Below, one piece after another: positions 1-11,589 of a DNA stretch of 64,000 nt. Source of the stretch: Prostheceraeus crozeri (lineage: Eukaryota; Platyhelminthes; Polycladida; Euryleptidae); assembly GCA_907163375.1 (NCBI GenBank), contig CAJQUW010016162.1, positions 248,001 through 312,000 on the forward strand, given 5' to 3'. A program made the translations under genes and the position numbers. Position 1 is the stretch's first letter, and each line of letters opens with the position of its first letter. The notes beneath the pieces are model-generated. The model saw only the letters and a program-made list of their open reading frames with translations, was not told the origin of the DNA and did no database searches.

Positions 1-2640
1 CCATTGGGAGAAAGCTGGCATGCTCCACTTCTCGCACCCTTTCCTCATATTGCCGACGCTTTTCCATTTCGTGAAGGGCATATGCACTTGACGGATGCTT
101 GGGTGTTGAGGCGCTATGTGGACAGAAAACTCTGATATCCATGAATGTTTTATGGAAACGATTGTCGTAAAGGCCACTCGCGCAGACGTCCAAGTGTGCT
201 TCATCCCCTGTTATAGCAGTTCTGTATTCGAACGTTTCTCCCGTGATTGGTTGAAGAAGTGGTTCAGTAGCCACATTGTGTGTTACATCCGACAAAAGAT
301 TTGCAAACAAATCACGATGAGCATTGTGCCTCAAGTTGATGAGGCCACCGACGTGGCATGAGAGAGCATGAGCAGGACTGAATGCCTTTCTGCAAACGCA
401 TCGTGCTGGTAATCGTGATGGCTGCCATCCATATCTCAAGCATAGCGCATCCCTGAAAGTAGTTTTGTCGATAGAGAAGCCATACTTTTGAATGGGAAGA
501 ATAAGTAGCCACGATGAAGCACCGGTTTCTCGAGATATAGTTCTGAGATATATTTGATTCTCATTGAGTCTGCTGTGCATTTCTTTAGCGATTTTTGCTT
601 GCTTTTTCCTGTTTTCCAATCTCAGTGCTGACTTGATTTCAAGCTGCTGTCCGTTTACTTCAGATATATCATCTTGTTGCAGAGGAGAACTAAGTCGGAC
701 TGAATTTTCATAAGCAGATTTAAGGTCACTTAACTTTCTGAGGTCAATACCTCCCTCTCTCACTGGGAGTGCAAGTAGATCACGTTCAACTTCACCAAGT
801 GGCCCTTTTCCTGTGATACTGGAATGAGATTTCTTGAAATCTGGTCATCAAGTAGCGTCACTTTAGAAGCAAATGTTGGTGTTGTTCTTGCAAGGTAGTT
901 AAACTTTGGGAGTAATCCGCGAACAAAACCACAATAAGCTGGTTGAGGAGCACTGATTGCAAAACCTGAGAGTCGCTCAATCATTTCATAAAGTCTTCTC
1001 AATTTATTGGCTAGTATTTCATCACACACTTCGTGGGATCCAATTACCGATCCCAAAACCGTGTGACCAGCAACAATTTTAACTTCTGTGTCATGGAATA
1101 TGTCTTCAGCCATCTGTTTGCATTCTTCTTTGACAACTAAGTGGCACTTAGCATCATTGAGAAAGTATCCATATTCACTCCCGAAATCTTTGATGCTATT
1201 CCAATAATGTTTTAAGTCATTCAGCTTTCCCAATGCTGACACATCATCCGCATACCATTTTTGAAGGATGTCAGTGTTCATTTCCTTAAGCTTGTGAATC
1301 AAAGGAAGAACAGCTATCCCGGCTAAGGGAGTATCCCTGAGTGATACCCTCTTTCGACCCTATTCGTCTTTGATCCAACAAACAACGGAGTCGCCGACTT
1401 GTAGGAATTTTTAATAGCTGTTGATAGTGATGGACATACTATTTCTATATTTTGTAGTGCAAGTTGCCGGTTCAGTGAATTAAACGTATTAGATGCATCG
1501 ATTAACAGCATTCCTTCCGTATCGCTGTCTTGAAACCCTTGTTTAAGAGAGTGAATTGCGTGTTCGATTCCAGCAGTCTGTCCACAGCATAATTGTAGAT
1601 TGCCTGCTATTGTGGACAAGTCTTGTTTAATGCACTGCAAAATCACTTTTCCTATGATACGTCGGCTCATTTCACCAATGCCTATTGGGTGAACCCTTGG
1701 GTTCTTGTCAAGGGGAATCAAGCGACATTCATTATAAGCTACAAGATATTCAGAAATCTATCTCACTTCTGCATAAGCGTCTCGCTACTGCTGCAAGTGC
1801 TTGACGTAGATCAGAGGAGCAAGCACCGAATCCACATAGCAGCCTCCTCCACGCTTCAGCATCTAGTCCAGACGGACCTGCTGCTCCTCGAGTGTGTAAA
1901 GATGCTTTCAAAATACTGTCTGAGTCAATAGAGTCTAAGATTGCAGGATGAAAATTGTAAGCTTGTGGCCATGTTTTGCCGACAAGTTCAGGATGCACAG
2001 GTCCAGGTTCTGGATGCTTTTCAATCAAAATATCTTCTATCGTTCTTCCGTCCACCACATCATTCAAATCATGAACACCATTTTGCATATTCTCCTCCAA
2101 ACGTCGTATGGCTGTTCTTACTTGTGCGTTTGTCATCTTTTCAGCGAAGTACTTTTTGATATCTTTTCGTTTACGTGGTCTCTTGCGAATGCTTTTTCGC
2201 TGTTGTAATGCATTCGCCTCATGGAACAAATCTTCTATCTTTCCATTGCGCTTCCAGTTTTTGGACGAGTCATGGCTGCTATTGTCATCAAGGCACTTTA
2301 AATGATTGTCATCTGTCGGAGAATGTGACTCCAACAGTTTATTGTTGTTCCAACAGTGTAGGGGCACAATCTCATCATCCAAGATGATGACACAGCACAC
2401 CAGCCAGGTGACAACAGCTCAGCAGTTGAGTAGGCCTGACTCCCATGGCCCTCACACTGTCCTGATCTTTCAACGAACTTGCGTGGGATGAGACTACTAG
2501 ATGGGTGAAAAAGTCGCATCCACATTTTCCAACCAATTTCGAACAACTTTCCGAAAGATTGTCTGAAAAGTAATGAGAACGCATTGAGCAAGAGGGATCG
2601 TATTAACTCTATGAACAACAGAATTTGAGAATTGTGCAAG
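1..2640 (-). pseudogene. Decayed reverse-transcriptase retroelement (PIGIGE / YADD lineage)
   Basis: Read on the - strand, the conserved blocks of one retroelement polyprotein appear in order from high to low coordinates. A block with GAAGPSGLDAEAWRRLL lies near 1770-1850. PIGIGE, QLCCGQ and DASNTFNSLNRQ (reverse-transcriptase motif A) lie at 1440-1700. WYADD (motif C) lies near 1250. A cysteine/histidine-containing C-terminal domain follows below 700 and ends in a conserved VREVEHASF block at the window edge. This lineage is common in cnidarians, sponges and other invertebrates; I do not know whether it belongs with LTR-type, DIRS-type or non-LTR elements. The element is broken in about three places and continues past base 1. 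The part above 2400 is very uncertain. Confidence 0.75.
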
Positions 2641-3164
2641 CGCTTACTAGGAGTAGGATTGCAAGCTAATGCAAAACGTAGATTTATTTCAATATTAAGA
2701 AAACATCATCACTTGGATAAATACTTAACAATGGAATTGTGTTAGATTATGATACATTTGCGTAAGTGGAAGCTAGTGGGAGCGCTGATTAATTGGCTTC
2801 TTGATCGTACATTATCTGATGACTAATTTGTAATTGGAATCAATTACATTTTTAGACATGTAATTGAGAATTTATTGCAATTACTTTACAGTCAGAAGTG
2901 TCAAATTTTCATATAGCACGCAGATCAAACTACTACTTCAATAAAAAGTTGCCATACTTGGACATGTACCCGATGTACAGGTGGCAATTATTTTAAAAAA
3001 GGCTTCATGACGAAACACATTGTCAAAATCAGAAACAAGCACCGGTGTAAAGATGTTCTCCTCCTCCCCCCTGATTCCATATTGCTGATCAAAAAATCTA
3101 AATCAGAAAATTAGCATAATTTCCCCTCGGGAAGAAGGCACGTGAATTCTTCAGGAGCCGCGCT
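2641..3164. other. Non-coding stretch, nothing recognised
   Basis: AT-rich DNA with no convincing reading frame, RNA gene or repeat visible by eye. Confidence 0.5.
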
Positions 3165-3168
3165 TTGA

Positions 3169-4088
3169 TCCTATCAAGACCGGGCCGGGGCACAAAGTGC
3201 CCCGCCCTTATCAACTTCCTTTTATATCTCCAAAAATAGGTCAGATAAAAGTTGAATTTTTTGTGACTTTTAGTTTTTTATGTATGTTGAAGCTTCAGCA
3301 AAAATTTGAGCAAAATTGACGTACTGTAAGGTCAGTTCAAAGGTGATTTTTAAAAATACTTTTTAGAAAACTGATGGTTTTCATTTTGAGTAGCATTGAT
3401 TATTATTGATATAATGTTTCTGTGTCATGTTTACATGATGCCAATGCATGCGCAATTCAAGATTGTCAGCACATACATTCATCCTATCTCCCAGAATGAG
3501 TACATTTACATTGTACATGGAAGCGTAAAATGTGAAAATGCGAAGTTTTGATGTGAATGTTTGGATATGAAACCCACAAAATAATGACAGATAAGTATCA
3601 CCATTCGAAAGATTGCATTCGGAATGTATCATAACCTTGTCTTTGTAGCGAATCAGTCATTACAACGAGACATTTGTAAAGATAGAAAATTGCAATAATA
3701 CATGAAAAGACATTATTTACGTTCAAATTTCAAATTGCTATTTATAGTGCTAAAATTAACGCAGAATATTATGCTTACAACACCAAACAGATATACTTAA
3801 GTAAAAGTTTGCATAAATACTTTTGTTGTAATGAACAATTTTTGAACAGTCAAAAAATATACATAGATTCATGAAAAATGAAAAAAATTGAAAATACAAA
3901 TTTGAAATTTGAAATTTTGGTATGAAGATCTTCGAATCATGCAAAATGGGCACTAGCATTTGAAAAAGGAGACTCGAAACATGTAGTAACCCTCTTTTCT
4001 AAAAGTTTCATCCATCGGAACATGGAAAATTTGAGGGGGCACAAACCCCCGGTCCTACGACGCTAAAAATCGCCCGGTCCTGATAGGG
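3169..4088. mobile_element. TTAA-flanked non-autonomous DNA transposon
   Basis: The left end reads CCTATCAAGACCGGGC (from 3170) and the right end, read inverted, reads CCCTATCAGGACCGGGC (to 4088). The ends therefore form an imperfect terminal inverted repeat of about 17 bp. A TTAA follows the right end (4089-4092) and TTGA precedes the left end (3165-3168). This fits a decayed TTAA target duplication as made by piggyBac- and Kolobok-type transposases. Just inside each end is a G/C-rich run (GGGGCAC and its counterpart GGGGGCAC) that may be part of the same repeat. The roughly 900-bp interior has no coding capacity I can see. A non-autonomous (MITE-like) element is the simplest reading. Confidence 0.6.
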
Positions 4089-4092
4089 TTAA

Positions 4093-4529
4093 ATCTGTAA
4101 ATCAATCTGATTTCCAGACTGGGTGTAAGTGAAACTTAATAAAGTCTCCTAGAATCCATAAGCCTCAATATCTGAGTATAGTAGGCCTATATTCATCTTG
4201 AATCTTAGCAGATATGTAAGATGAAAACATTTGGGGAAAGAAGAAGAAGCGACAAGTTAATATAAACACCGAAAGCGCGGTTTGTTTTTCCGAGGAGCAA
4301 TCGTTATCAGCCTTATCCTTGTAAATTGTCAGTCGCGATCCTTAGATAGAGCTGGCAGTTCAAAAGCCCGGGATCAAGAAATGTCTGTATTTTGTCAGCT
4401 CTGATCCCGGTTCTTCCCTTTACCAACCTCCGAATATCTCGTGATCATCAAAAGTCGGGCATTTGCCATTGTTTTCTGTTGCTCTTTACGTGTTGTCATT
4501 ATCGAATTAGGTTTGAAACTGAATGCGCT
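4093..4529. other. Non-coding stretch
   Basis: No gene seen. It may include 3' flanking sequence of the Penelope-like fragment that starts at 4530 on the - strand. Confidence 0.4.
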
Positions 4530-4802
4530 TTAAATCTTGTCAATGACAACTTTTGGCAATCCCTCTACGCGAAAGTGATCGGAAACGGCTGTCGAGTGAC
4601 CTGAAGTAATGTTATACAGGTGCTCTGAAATACGGCGCCGCAGACGTCGAGATGCTTCGCCGACATAACCTTTCGAACATCCATTACAAAAGATATGATA
4701 AGTGATTCTGCTACAAATACAATATAAGCAATTTAAAATAGAAAACGTATCTACAGAAAAGGTAAGTACAGAATATTCACAAACTTGGCAATTGGCAGAC
4801 AA
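4530..4802 (-). pseudogene. Penelope-like element, GIY-YIG endonuclease fragment
   Basis: The - strand frame contains CNGCSKGYVGEASRRLRRR followed by ISEHLYNI and later VSDHF. This matches the GIY-YIG endonuclease core of Penelope-like retroelements: the conserved tyrosine in YVGE, the arginine in LRRR and a downstream SEH. Only about 50 recognisable residues remain, and the N-terminal part of the frame (mostly cysteine and isoleucine) has no counterpart in the family. No reverse transcriptase is attached. I read it as a fragment of a degenerate copy. A second, different fragment lies at 5223-5489 on the same strand. Confidence 0.65.
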
Positions 4803-4889
4803 AGCATATGGATAGAAGCCAGGCTCCTAGGAGTTGGAAATGCGGTGAGCAAAATGCAAAATTTTCTGTTTTGTTTTCTTTGGAAAGAT

Positions 4890-5489
4890 TCAAATTCTAG
4901 TGATGGAATGAACTTTATTTTCTTATAGACGATTAATTTCAGTTACTATCTATAGCTGTCTTCAGGTAATGAGTTCATGAAATACAGAAAAAGATCTAAA
5001 AAATGGCGTCAGGATATAAGTGATACAGAATTACAAATAATACAAAACCATGTGAAAAATATTTTAGGGTAGGAATGGAAGAGTAGGAGCTACGCGGCAG
5101 GTAGCTAAAGGTTACATGGACCCTCAGGAATTTTTTTGAATGACCCGACATAGAAGATGGAGAAATATGATGTGAATTAAGAAATCTGATTACTTACAGG
5201 AAGCATGTGAAATGCATCTGATTTAACGAAAGAGGAAATCTCTATAACTGTCTGACTCGTGTTTGGCATTAATAGACGACTTCAGTTTATTTATATACAT
5301 GTATAATGCCTCACGTAATCGGAGATGATCTCGGCAGCGTATATGTAGGCATCTTACTGTGCTTCCGATGTAGCTGTTTTTGCATTTTTCACATGATATT
5401 TGATGCACGACGCATTTTTGGAAACACAGACTGTTGTTTTTGATAGGACAGTTTTGAAGTGTACCATTGTGTGTTATTTTTTGTTTCAA
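4890..5489 (-). pseudogene. Penelope-like element 3' part with GIY-YIG domain
   Basis: The - strand frame at 5223-5489 encodes CVVHQISCEKCKNSYIGSTV and then LHIRCRDHL, the CxxC-YIGST-R-H pattern of a Penelope GIY-YIG nuclease. About 240 bp downstream on the same strand (roughly 4985-4900) is a CTGAAGACAGC sequence followed by CTGAAATTAATCG. It resembles the terminal-repeat region found after the open reading frame in these elements. The upstream (reverse-transcriptase) side is cut by the LINE whose tail begins at 5538, so the LINE probably inserted into, or next to, this element. Confidence 0.6.
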
Positions 5490-5537
5490 TGCACTGCGAA
5501 AACTTCAATTTTTGGAATCCTACACATTGCCTTGAGC

Positions 5538-5569
5538 ATTAATAATAATAATAACAATAATAATAATAA
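5538..5569. repeat. (AAT)n microsatellite, 3' tail of the LINE
   Basis: A run of AAT/ATA trinucleotides with one ACA interruption. On the - strand it reads (ATT)n directly after AATAAAAACGTTT. It sits where the 3' end of the - strand LINE is expected, so it is best read as the LINE's simple-repeat tail rather than an independent microsatellite. Confidence 0.75.
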
Positions 5570-5764
5570 ACGTTTTTATTTCATAATGAAAATCACGTCG
5601 TTACAAGTCACAGGTTGCGAATAATTTCAAGTTACAGGTAAGTATCATCAGTCACTAAAAATACACATGAGTTTACATCGAACACGATCGAGTAGGCAGC
5701 GCTTATGCAGAGCTTGAAAGACTTATACATTTGGAGATGAATGAAGCATGTCTACGTCTAGTCT

Positions 5765-8289
5765 TCATAAGTGGAACACAAAGTTTTCTAGAGAAAGGGA
5801 GCCGTTTGGGAAATAGTTCATGGAGAAAATTGGAAGGATATTCCATACGATAAAAAACTTAAGTGCCTGATTCTGCCGGCGCATAGATAGCAAAGGTAAA
5901 CATTCGTCCTTGCATTCTTTTCCACAAATAATGCGATGACACTGCCATTGGATCTTTTCGATTTTTTCGCAGTTCTGCTTACTAAGTCCTATGAAAATTG
6001 GATTACAATGTTCAAGGATACTAACAATGAATGCCTGATATAAAGTAATCAAATCGCGTTTTGTTAAAAACATTTTCAATCGACTAAGTACAAAAATATT
6101 CATAGACGCTTTCTTGCAAATATATGTCACATGTGCATCCCATGACATTGAGGTTTCATAAATAACACCGAGAATTTTTACAGATGGTTCTAAGGGATAC
6201 GAACAGCTAATATGGACAGACTGTTTCCTGAATGCAATAACTTTAGTTTTATCAGAATTCAAAAGTAACCCATTCCTGGTACACCACTCACTGATATGTA
6301 CAATTTCATCATTGATTATATGGTCAACATTCGCAGTCTTGTCTTTGGATAATGGGAGAACGGTTATGACATCATCAGCATATTTAATAATCTTAGCAAA
6401 TGAAGCATGAGGTAACAATGAGCTGACTTGGAGGCAGAAAATATGCGGGGACAACACGGAGCCTTGTGGGACGCCCGATGTAATCCTTTTAGTCGAGCTT
6501 ACGCAACTATTATCAAGGCGGACACATTGGGTACGATTCTGTTAAAAGTTTGCGCACCATGCGATGAAACTGAATGGGAGATTTGACTGTTGGAGCGACT
6601 TGAGAAGGGATTCGTGGTGTAAGGAATCGAAGGCTTTCCTCATGTCAAACGACATAAGTAAAACAGCCGAAATATCGTCCGATTCTAGCTGCTGCGTGAT
6701 GAATTCTTGCAAAAATACATGTGCATGAACAGTGGAGCAGTTTGGTCGAAAGCCAAATTGAGATTGCCCATACGATTTCACCAAAACATCTTCAATGCTG
6801 CCTAGCACACATCGCTCGAGGTTCTTAGAAAATGTCGGCAGAACAGAAATAGGTCTTAAGTCGAGACGTAGGTTAAGCGATCCTGTTCTTCTTTTGGGCA
6901 CAGGGGTTATGGTGGCATGCTTCCATCGCGCAGGTATGGTACATGATTCTATGGATAAGGCAACGAGGTGGGTAAGTGGGCCTGCAAGGCAGTCACTTGC
7001 ACAACGCAATAAGCTGGGCGGCAAATTGTCGCTACCTGTAGCTTTACAGTCTTTAAGGCATTCAAGGAAATGGCGGACTGTTTGGATTGAAACATCAGGT
7101 GACCAACTGTAGAAGACTCAGGCAAAGAGCTCTCACGAATTTCCGATGAGATACTGTCCCAATTTGGTGCGGCCGACCATGACTCAGAGAAAGCCTCGCT
7201 CATTGCATCAGCAGCATCTTCATACGAAGGGTAAGATCGAATCAGCGAACTCAACGACGAAGCTTTCCTGCTACTCAGCAAGTTGCTGGCGATTTTCCAT
7301 AAACCTCCTTTCTTGTGTTTTGATTGATAAGCCCATTTCCTTTTCGACTTCTCAATCTCCTCCTTGACTTTAGATTTGAAATGGTCACACAAACCATAAT
7401 CACCTGCCCTCAAAGCTGGGTATCTCTTATTTATTGGATCCTTTATCACAGGAGAGATCCAGGGCTTGTCACGTTCTCTGAAGGGAATTAGTGAAAAAGG
7501 AATGGAATTCAGCGAATCATAAATAACTGAGTAAAACCAGTCACACTTTTCATCAATAGAAAGGTCAGAACGGTAGAAAGTCTGCCAAGGATACGATTCT
7601 ATTACATTGCAAAATTTCACAATATTGCTCGACCGAAAATCATAGACTTTCCTGAGAGTAGTATTCGAGGAGATTCCGTCCTTTGTCTGAATGTAAACAG
7701 ATCTATAATCAGAATAACCAATTCCGGGACCAACTTGAGCATCATGATACTATGGAATGAGACACTTATCCATGAGAATTTGGTCAAGGATTGCATCTCC
7801 ACGAGTAGGCTCGTTCACTGTTTCATCCAAATCAAATAGTTGCTGTAAGTTAGTAGACAGAAATCTATTCAAATCACCTGCAATGGCAACTTTTGCTTCA
7901 TTGGTATCTAAGAACAATTCGATATTACTTGTCAAATAATTATGTAATTCATTATATTGAGATACCAATAGATTGAGAGGAATGTAGATCGATATCAACA
8001 AAATTTTCTGATGTGAAAGATATAACTAGACATCCTCAATGGAAAATGAGCAGGATGATTCAGTTTGAAAAACTTGGCACGAAATTGAGTTAATTACGTA
8101 GGTAATAACGCCTCCTCCTTTACGTCCGTCGCAACGATCATTTCTGAAGGGTGAGTGAAATCCAGTTAGCGAAATACAGTCATTTGAAATCAAAGGAGAT
8201 AACCAAGACTCACATATGACAGCGATGGCAGGTTTCAAAATGGAAGTCATAACACAATTCATCGAATTTAGGGAGTAAGGATTGAGCAT
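5765..8289 (-). pseudogene. LINE ORF2: endonuclease and reverse transcriptase
   Basis: ORF2 supplies the target-nicking endonuclease and the reverse transcriptase for target-primed insertion. The N-terminal frame (8289-8026) has VICESWLSPLISND and a GGGVITYV core typical of the APE-type endonuclease; more of this domain lies at 8001-7617. The linker and thumb-proximal part is at 7620-6949. The reverse transcriptase has RPISVLPTFSKNLERCV, QFGFRPNCST, SFDMRKAFDSLHHE (motif A), GVPQGSVLSP near 6470 (motif B) and YADDVITVLPL (motif C). Motifs A to C are all present, but the reading frame shifts at least four times between 8026 and 6460. The last open piece ends at 5765. Confidence 0.85.
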
Positions 8290-9008
8290 TAATAAGGAGA
8301 ATTGAGGGCATTTTGCTGGGTAAAAACTTTATTGAAATTCCTTTGGGATCTTGGAATCACTGAGTTCCTGTAAATTACCACGTCCTCGCCATTCGCCCGC
8401 CGACTCTTGAGTTGAATACTCAGTTCTTTTCTAGATTGCTGTTGCAGAGGACTGAGGTCCTGGGTTATATAAACTGACTTGAACATAAGAGAGTTTCGCA
8501 AAACATTAGCTTTCTTGATCAATTTATACTTTTCATCAATGGATTTCACTTTCACCAGTAGAAGGCGCCGACCGCTCAAATTCGAGTTAGATCTGCCGAT
8601 TCTACGGGTTTCAAGCACTTCAACCTCAGCATTCAAATCCAATTCAGTGATTATGTCATCAATTTTCTCCATATCGTAAGAACATCATTCATCAGGCGAC
8701 CCGGTCGTAGTTTCGTCCAAGCCACTGATGATTAAATTCAATTCCCTTCTCCGAAGCTGTTCACAATCCTGAATAATGTTCTCAGATAGATGGGCGGGAA
8801 AATTTCGAAACTCGGATTTTATATTACCATACGATTCTTCCAAGATTTCAACACGTTTGGTAAGAGTGCCAATTGTGTCTTTCAGATCCTTTATTTCAGA
8901 TTTCAAGGCAGATGTAACCTTAGATTCTGATGATTGAATTAGAGATCGTATGTCGTTTAGATTAAATGTGCAGTCATTTACAGAATCTGATTTTTTCTCT
9001 CGAGGCAT
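8289..9008 (-). pseudogene. LINE ORF1 protein (coiled coil plus RRM-like), one in-frame stop
   Basis: The ORF1 protein of non-LTR retrotransposons coats the element RNA. The N-terminal 107 codons (9008-8685) include a likely coiled coil with heptad-like leucines and lysines (SEIKDLKDTIGTLTKRVEIL) and then LNLIISGLDE, the start of an RRM-like fold. The same frame continues at 8672-8289 with VLETRRIGR and GRRLLLVKVKS, the rest of that RNA-binding domain. The two parts are separated only by one in-frame TGA (8685-8687), so the ORF was about 240 codons long. The stop codon TAA overlaps the ORF2 start as TAATG. Confidence 0.75.
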
Positions 9009-9034
9009 GGCTGTAAAGAATGTTAAAAAGAAAA

Positions 9035-9117
9035 GTTAGCCAATAGCCGGGACTCGAACCAGCGCTTGAAATGCACCTCAGCACTGGATGACCTATGCAA
9101 CCACTAGGCCACCGTAA
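9035..9117 (-). repeat. tRNA-like sequence with pol III A and B boxes
   Basis: On the - strand TGGCCTAGTGG (9111-9101) fits the internal A box and GGTTCGAGTCC (9060-9050) is a perfect B box, at tRNA-like spacing. The acceptor-stem halves do not pair, so this is not a working tRNA gene. It is either the head of a SINE or a pol III promoter at the 5' end of the LINE, whose ORF1 starts 42 bp further on in the same orientation. Confidence 0.6.
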
Positions 9118-9753
9118 CAGCTGTCGACAACGATGATCACGATAACAATAATCCGGAATTTCGGAAATCACGTGCACGACGTAGATATTACGCAGCCAAG
9201 TTGCCACCGCGCCAACCAAGAGTGTGGAATATAACTCACGCAATGTCACTGATTCCAGGATAGATTGGCAAGAAATATTGAAGGATAGAGCCTTAGAGAT
9301 GAATTATTCCAAAAACTGAATCACACAGTAGTACTTCCAATGACTAGAGGAGCAAGTTGATGTAAAAATTTCCACAGAAAACGATATATAACCAACACAG
9401 CGAAGCAAGAACCATTCATTGTAAATGAAAAAAGACAAGAAAATGGATGTGAATTAAGCGTTCTCGTACGTTTGGAATCCTTTGACCCAACGCGCATGTT
9501 TTCAAGCGCAGAGATGGGGAAGGCTTGGTTTGACAACATAGTCCTCCCATGGCTTTTCCTGAGCAGTTAGAGAGCTAAAGCACAATTATTTTCATTTCAT
9601 TTGGATCCATAGTTTTTATAATCTTGAATTATATAACTAAACTTAAAGCTGAATTTAAAAAATGGTGTTCCATCAAAAATCTTTTGGATTTTCACACATT
9701 GCCCGCATGAAATAGTCTGAAGTAGCTTCAAAACTATGTTTTAAAAAAAGACT

Positions 9754-9966
9754 GGCTCGGAGGACTCGGTGTCGAAACGTGCGACACAGCTGCAGCTGCC
9801 TGGAAGGCGACCACGCGGCCGGCCCATGAAACGATTGACGCGAGGATCTACGCGCGAAGGGTCTGACGAAGAAGGACGAACTCGACCGGCAACCTTGGAG
9901 ATCAATCCGTGTGGCGGACCCCGCTGGAACGGGACTCTAACGCCAGGAGAAGAAGAAGAAGACATG
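9754..9966 (+). pseudogene. LINE reverse-transcriptase C-terminal end
   Basis: Two + strand frames together show the well-known end of RTE/Jockey-type LINE proteins. One frame has PGRRPRGRPMKR, the basic stretch after the thumb domain. Another reads REDLRAKGL and then DRQPWRSIRVADPAG, the conserved D-R-x-x-W-R-x-x-x-x-x-ADP block. A frame change separates them. It is followed by an AGA-rich 3' tail (AGAAGAAGAAGAAG). Only the last 70 or so codons remain, which is usual for a 5'-truncated LINE. Confidence 0.65.
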
Positions 9967-10659
9967 TTAAAAGCAAATTTATCTGCGCTATAATGACTAT
10001 ACTCGTAGTTCTGTGACGGCAAACTGTGACCATAACACGCTTCAGCTGCAGGTTTATTAAAGGATACATGTATTTCGATACATGTAGCACCCTTGTTTGC
10101 GTCCCTGCACGCGGGTTAGTTTAATAAAATGTTGAATGAATTTTCACTGCATGCAAGATCTTGCCAATAACGGCAAATGAAGCCATGTGTTTTCAAAAAG
10201 AATGTGCTCCACTCCATTTGGCTAGGACAGCATGCCAGAACGTGAAAATACAGTTCCCACGAAAGTGGATTCACAATTTTGAAAATGAAAAATGAATTTA
10301 TGCTACTTCCTTTTAGAATATTTTTTTAATAGGGGATATTTTTTGAATTTTTGCTTTTTGAAACATAAGACCTAAAACAATTTTTGTTGCTTAGAGTTAA
10401 AGAAGTTTAGTATGTGGACAAAATTTTTAAGATAATTTGGATAGATTACCTGCACATCATCTTTGCGAAGAAAAAGTTTTCCCGAAAATGAGTAATTTCG
10501 TCATCTGCCTTTCGTGATCAATTTTGTGTTAACCTGGTAGCAGCAGCAAGCAGCCAATCACAACAGGGTGCATGGATGCGTTGGAGTGAGGTCACTGGAA
10601 AACAGGTATCGCGGAAGGACCTACTATGTTAGTCCCATGGAGAGACGATGTTCCTGATT
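9967..10659. other. Non-coding stretch
   Basis: AT-rich DNA between two LINE fragments. No gene or repeat recognised. Confidence 0.4.
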
Positions 10660-11589
10660 CGGTCGACGTACGATCTGTTACCGACGCCAGTGAACTTGAA
10701 AAGATGGAAAATCAAATAGTATGATAGATGCGAATGTGGAGAGAGGGAACATTGCGCCATATTCTGTACGCTTGTCCGACCAGGCTCAGTGGTGGAATGT
10801 GCACCTGGAGACACTATGAAGTGCTGAAAGTGCTGAACACGACAATCGGGAGAGCAGTGGAGAAGAACAAAAGCCAAGTGAAAACCCAAGAGATTAGAAT
10901 TTGTGAAGGAGGGCGAAGAGTTACCGAAGAAGCAAAAAGCAGTACCAAGTTCAAGTCGGCTGAGTGGTGCAAAGTACTGGGTCGTGTCTTGCGATGTGGT
11001 CGGCGGTTTCAAATTTCCGGCGGAGGTAGGAGCAGTGACACAACTACGTCCAGATCTGATCGTGTGGTCAGCATCACAGAGAGTGTGCATGTTTGTGGAG
11101 CTGACAGTGCCGTGGGAGGATCGACTAGAAGAGGCGCATGAGAGAAAGATGGATCGATATGAAGAGTTGGTGGAAGAGTGTAGGAGGAAAGGATGGACGG
11201 TCAGCATGTGGCCGGTAGAAGTCGGTTGCCGCGGCTTTGTCGGACACTCGATGGTGCGGTTTCTGAAGAGCTTAGGATTAGGGAGAGAGGTCACGCAAGT
11301 GGAGACAGAGTTGAGTGAAACGGCAATGAGAGGATCTGCGTGAATATGGAGCAGTGCAAAGCTTTCACCCAACAACGGCTAAGGACTGATCATTATTAGT
11401 GGACCCCGCCACCCAGGCAAGCGAGTTCCGAGGAAGGGGTCGAAAACTCGCGGGTGATCCTCTGCTGACGACGTTGTTTGGATGCATTCTGTAGAATGTT
11501 GTGGTATTTTTCCCTATGCATTTTGGCTGTCTTGTATATACATTGCGATTGACATTTAAAGAACAAATAAACTCATCTCTCTCATGCAA
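10660..11589 (+). pseudogene. Retroelement C-terminal domain (zinc motif and nuclease-like) with 3' UTR
   Basis: The + strand frame at 10728-11141 carries GTLRHILYACP and TWRHYEVLKVL, and the frame at 10903-11343 carries LRPDLIVWS, CMFVELTVPWEDR, EEAHERK and EVGCRGFVGHS. These blocks are the C-terminal end of a reverse-transcriptase element family common in fish and invertebrates. It has a Cys/His motif before the WRH block and a PD...ELT segment that looks like a restriction-type nuclease core. The two frames overlap, so there is one shift between them. The sequence to about 11589 is the presumed 3' UTR. The reverse transcriptase itself is absent, as expected of a 5'-truncated copy. Confidence 0.7.

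Larger units (their letters stand above)
5538..9008 (-). mobile_element. CR1/Jockey-type LINE, near full length, degenerate
   Basis: A two-ORF non-LTR retrotransposon read on the - strand: ORF1 (9008 to 8289), ORF2 with apurinic-type endonuclease (from 8289) and reverse transcriptase (about 7024 to 5765), a short 3' UTR and an (ATT)n tail at 5538. The order, the RRM-like ORF1 and the reverse-transcriptase motifs place it in the CR1/Jockey superfamily. ORF2 is spread over several frames, so this copy is inactive. The 5' end is not defined; it may extend a few hundred bases beyond 9008. Confidence 0.85.

Noticed and set aside
9035-9117. A functional tRNA gene
   Set aside because: The A and B boxes are present but the acceptor-stem halves do not pair and the T stem is irregular.
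9741-10022. Serine-rich 93-codon frame on the - strand
   Set aside because: It is the shadow of the + strand LINE C-terminal sequence, which has clear family motifs.
10629-11375. 248-codon frame on the - strand
   Set aside because: The long frame is antisense to a well-recognised retroelement C-terminal domain on the + strand and has no motif of its own.
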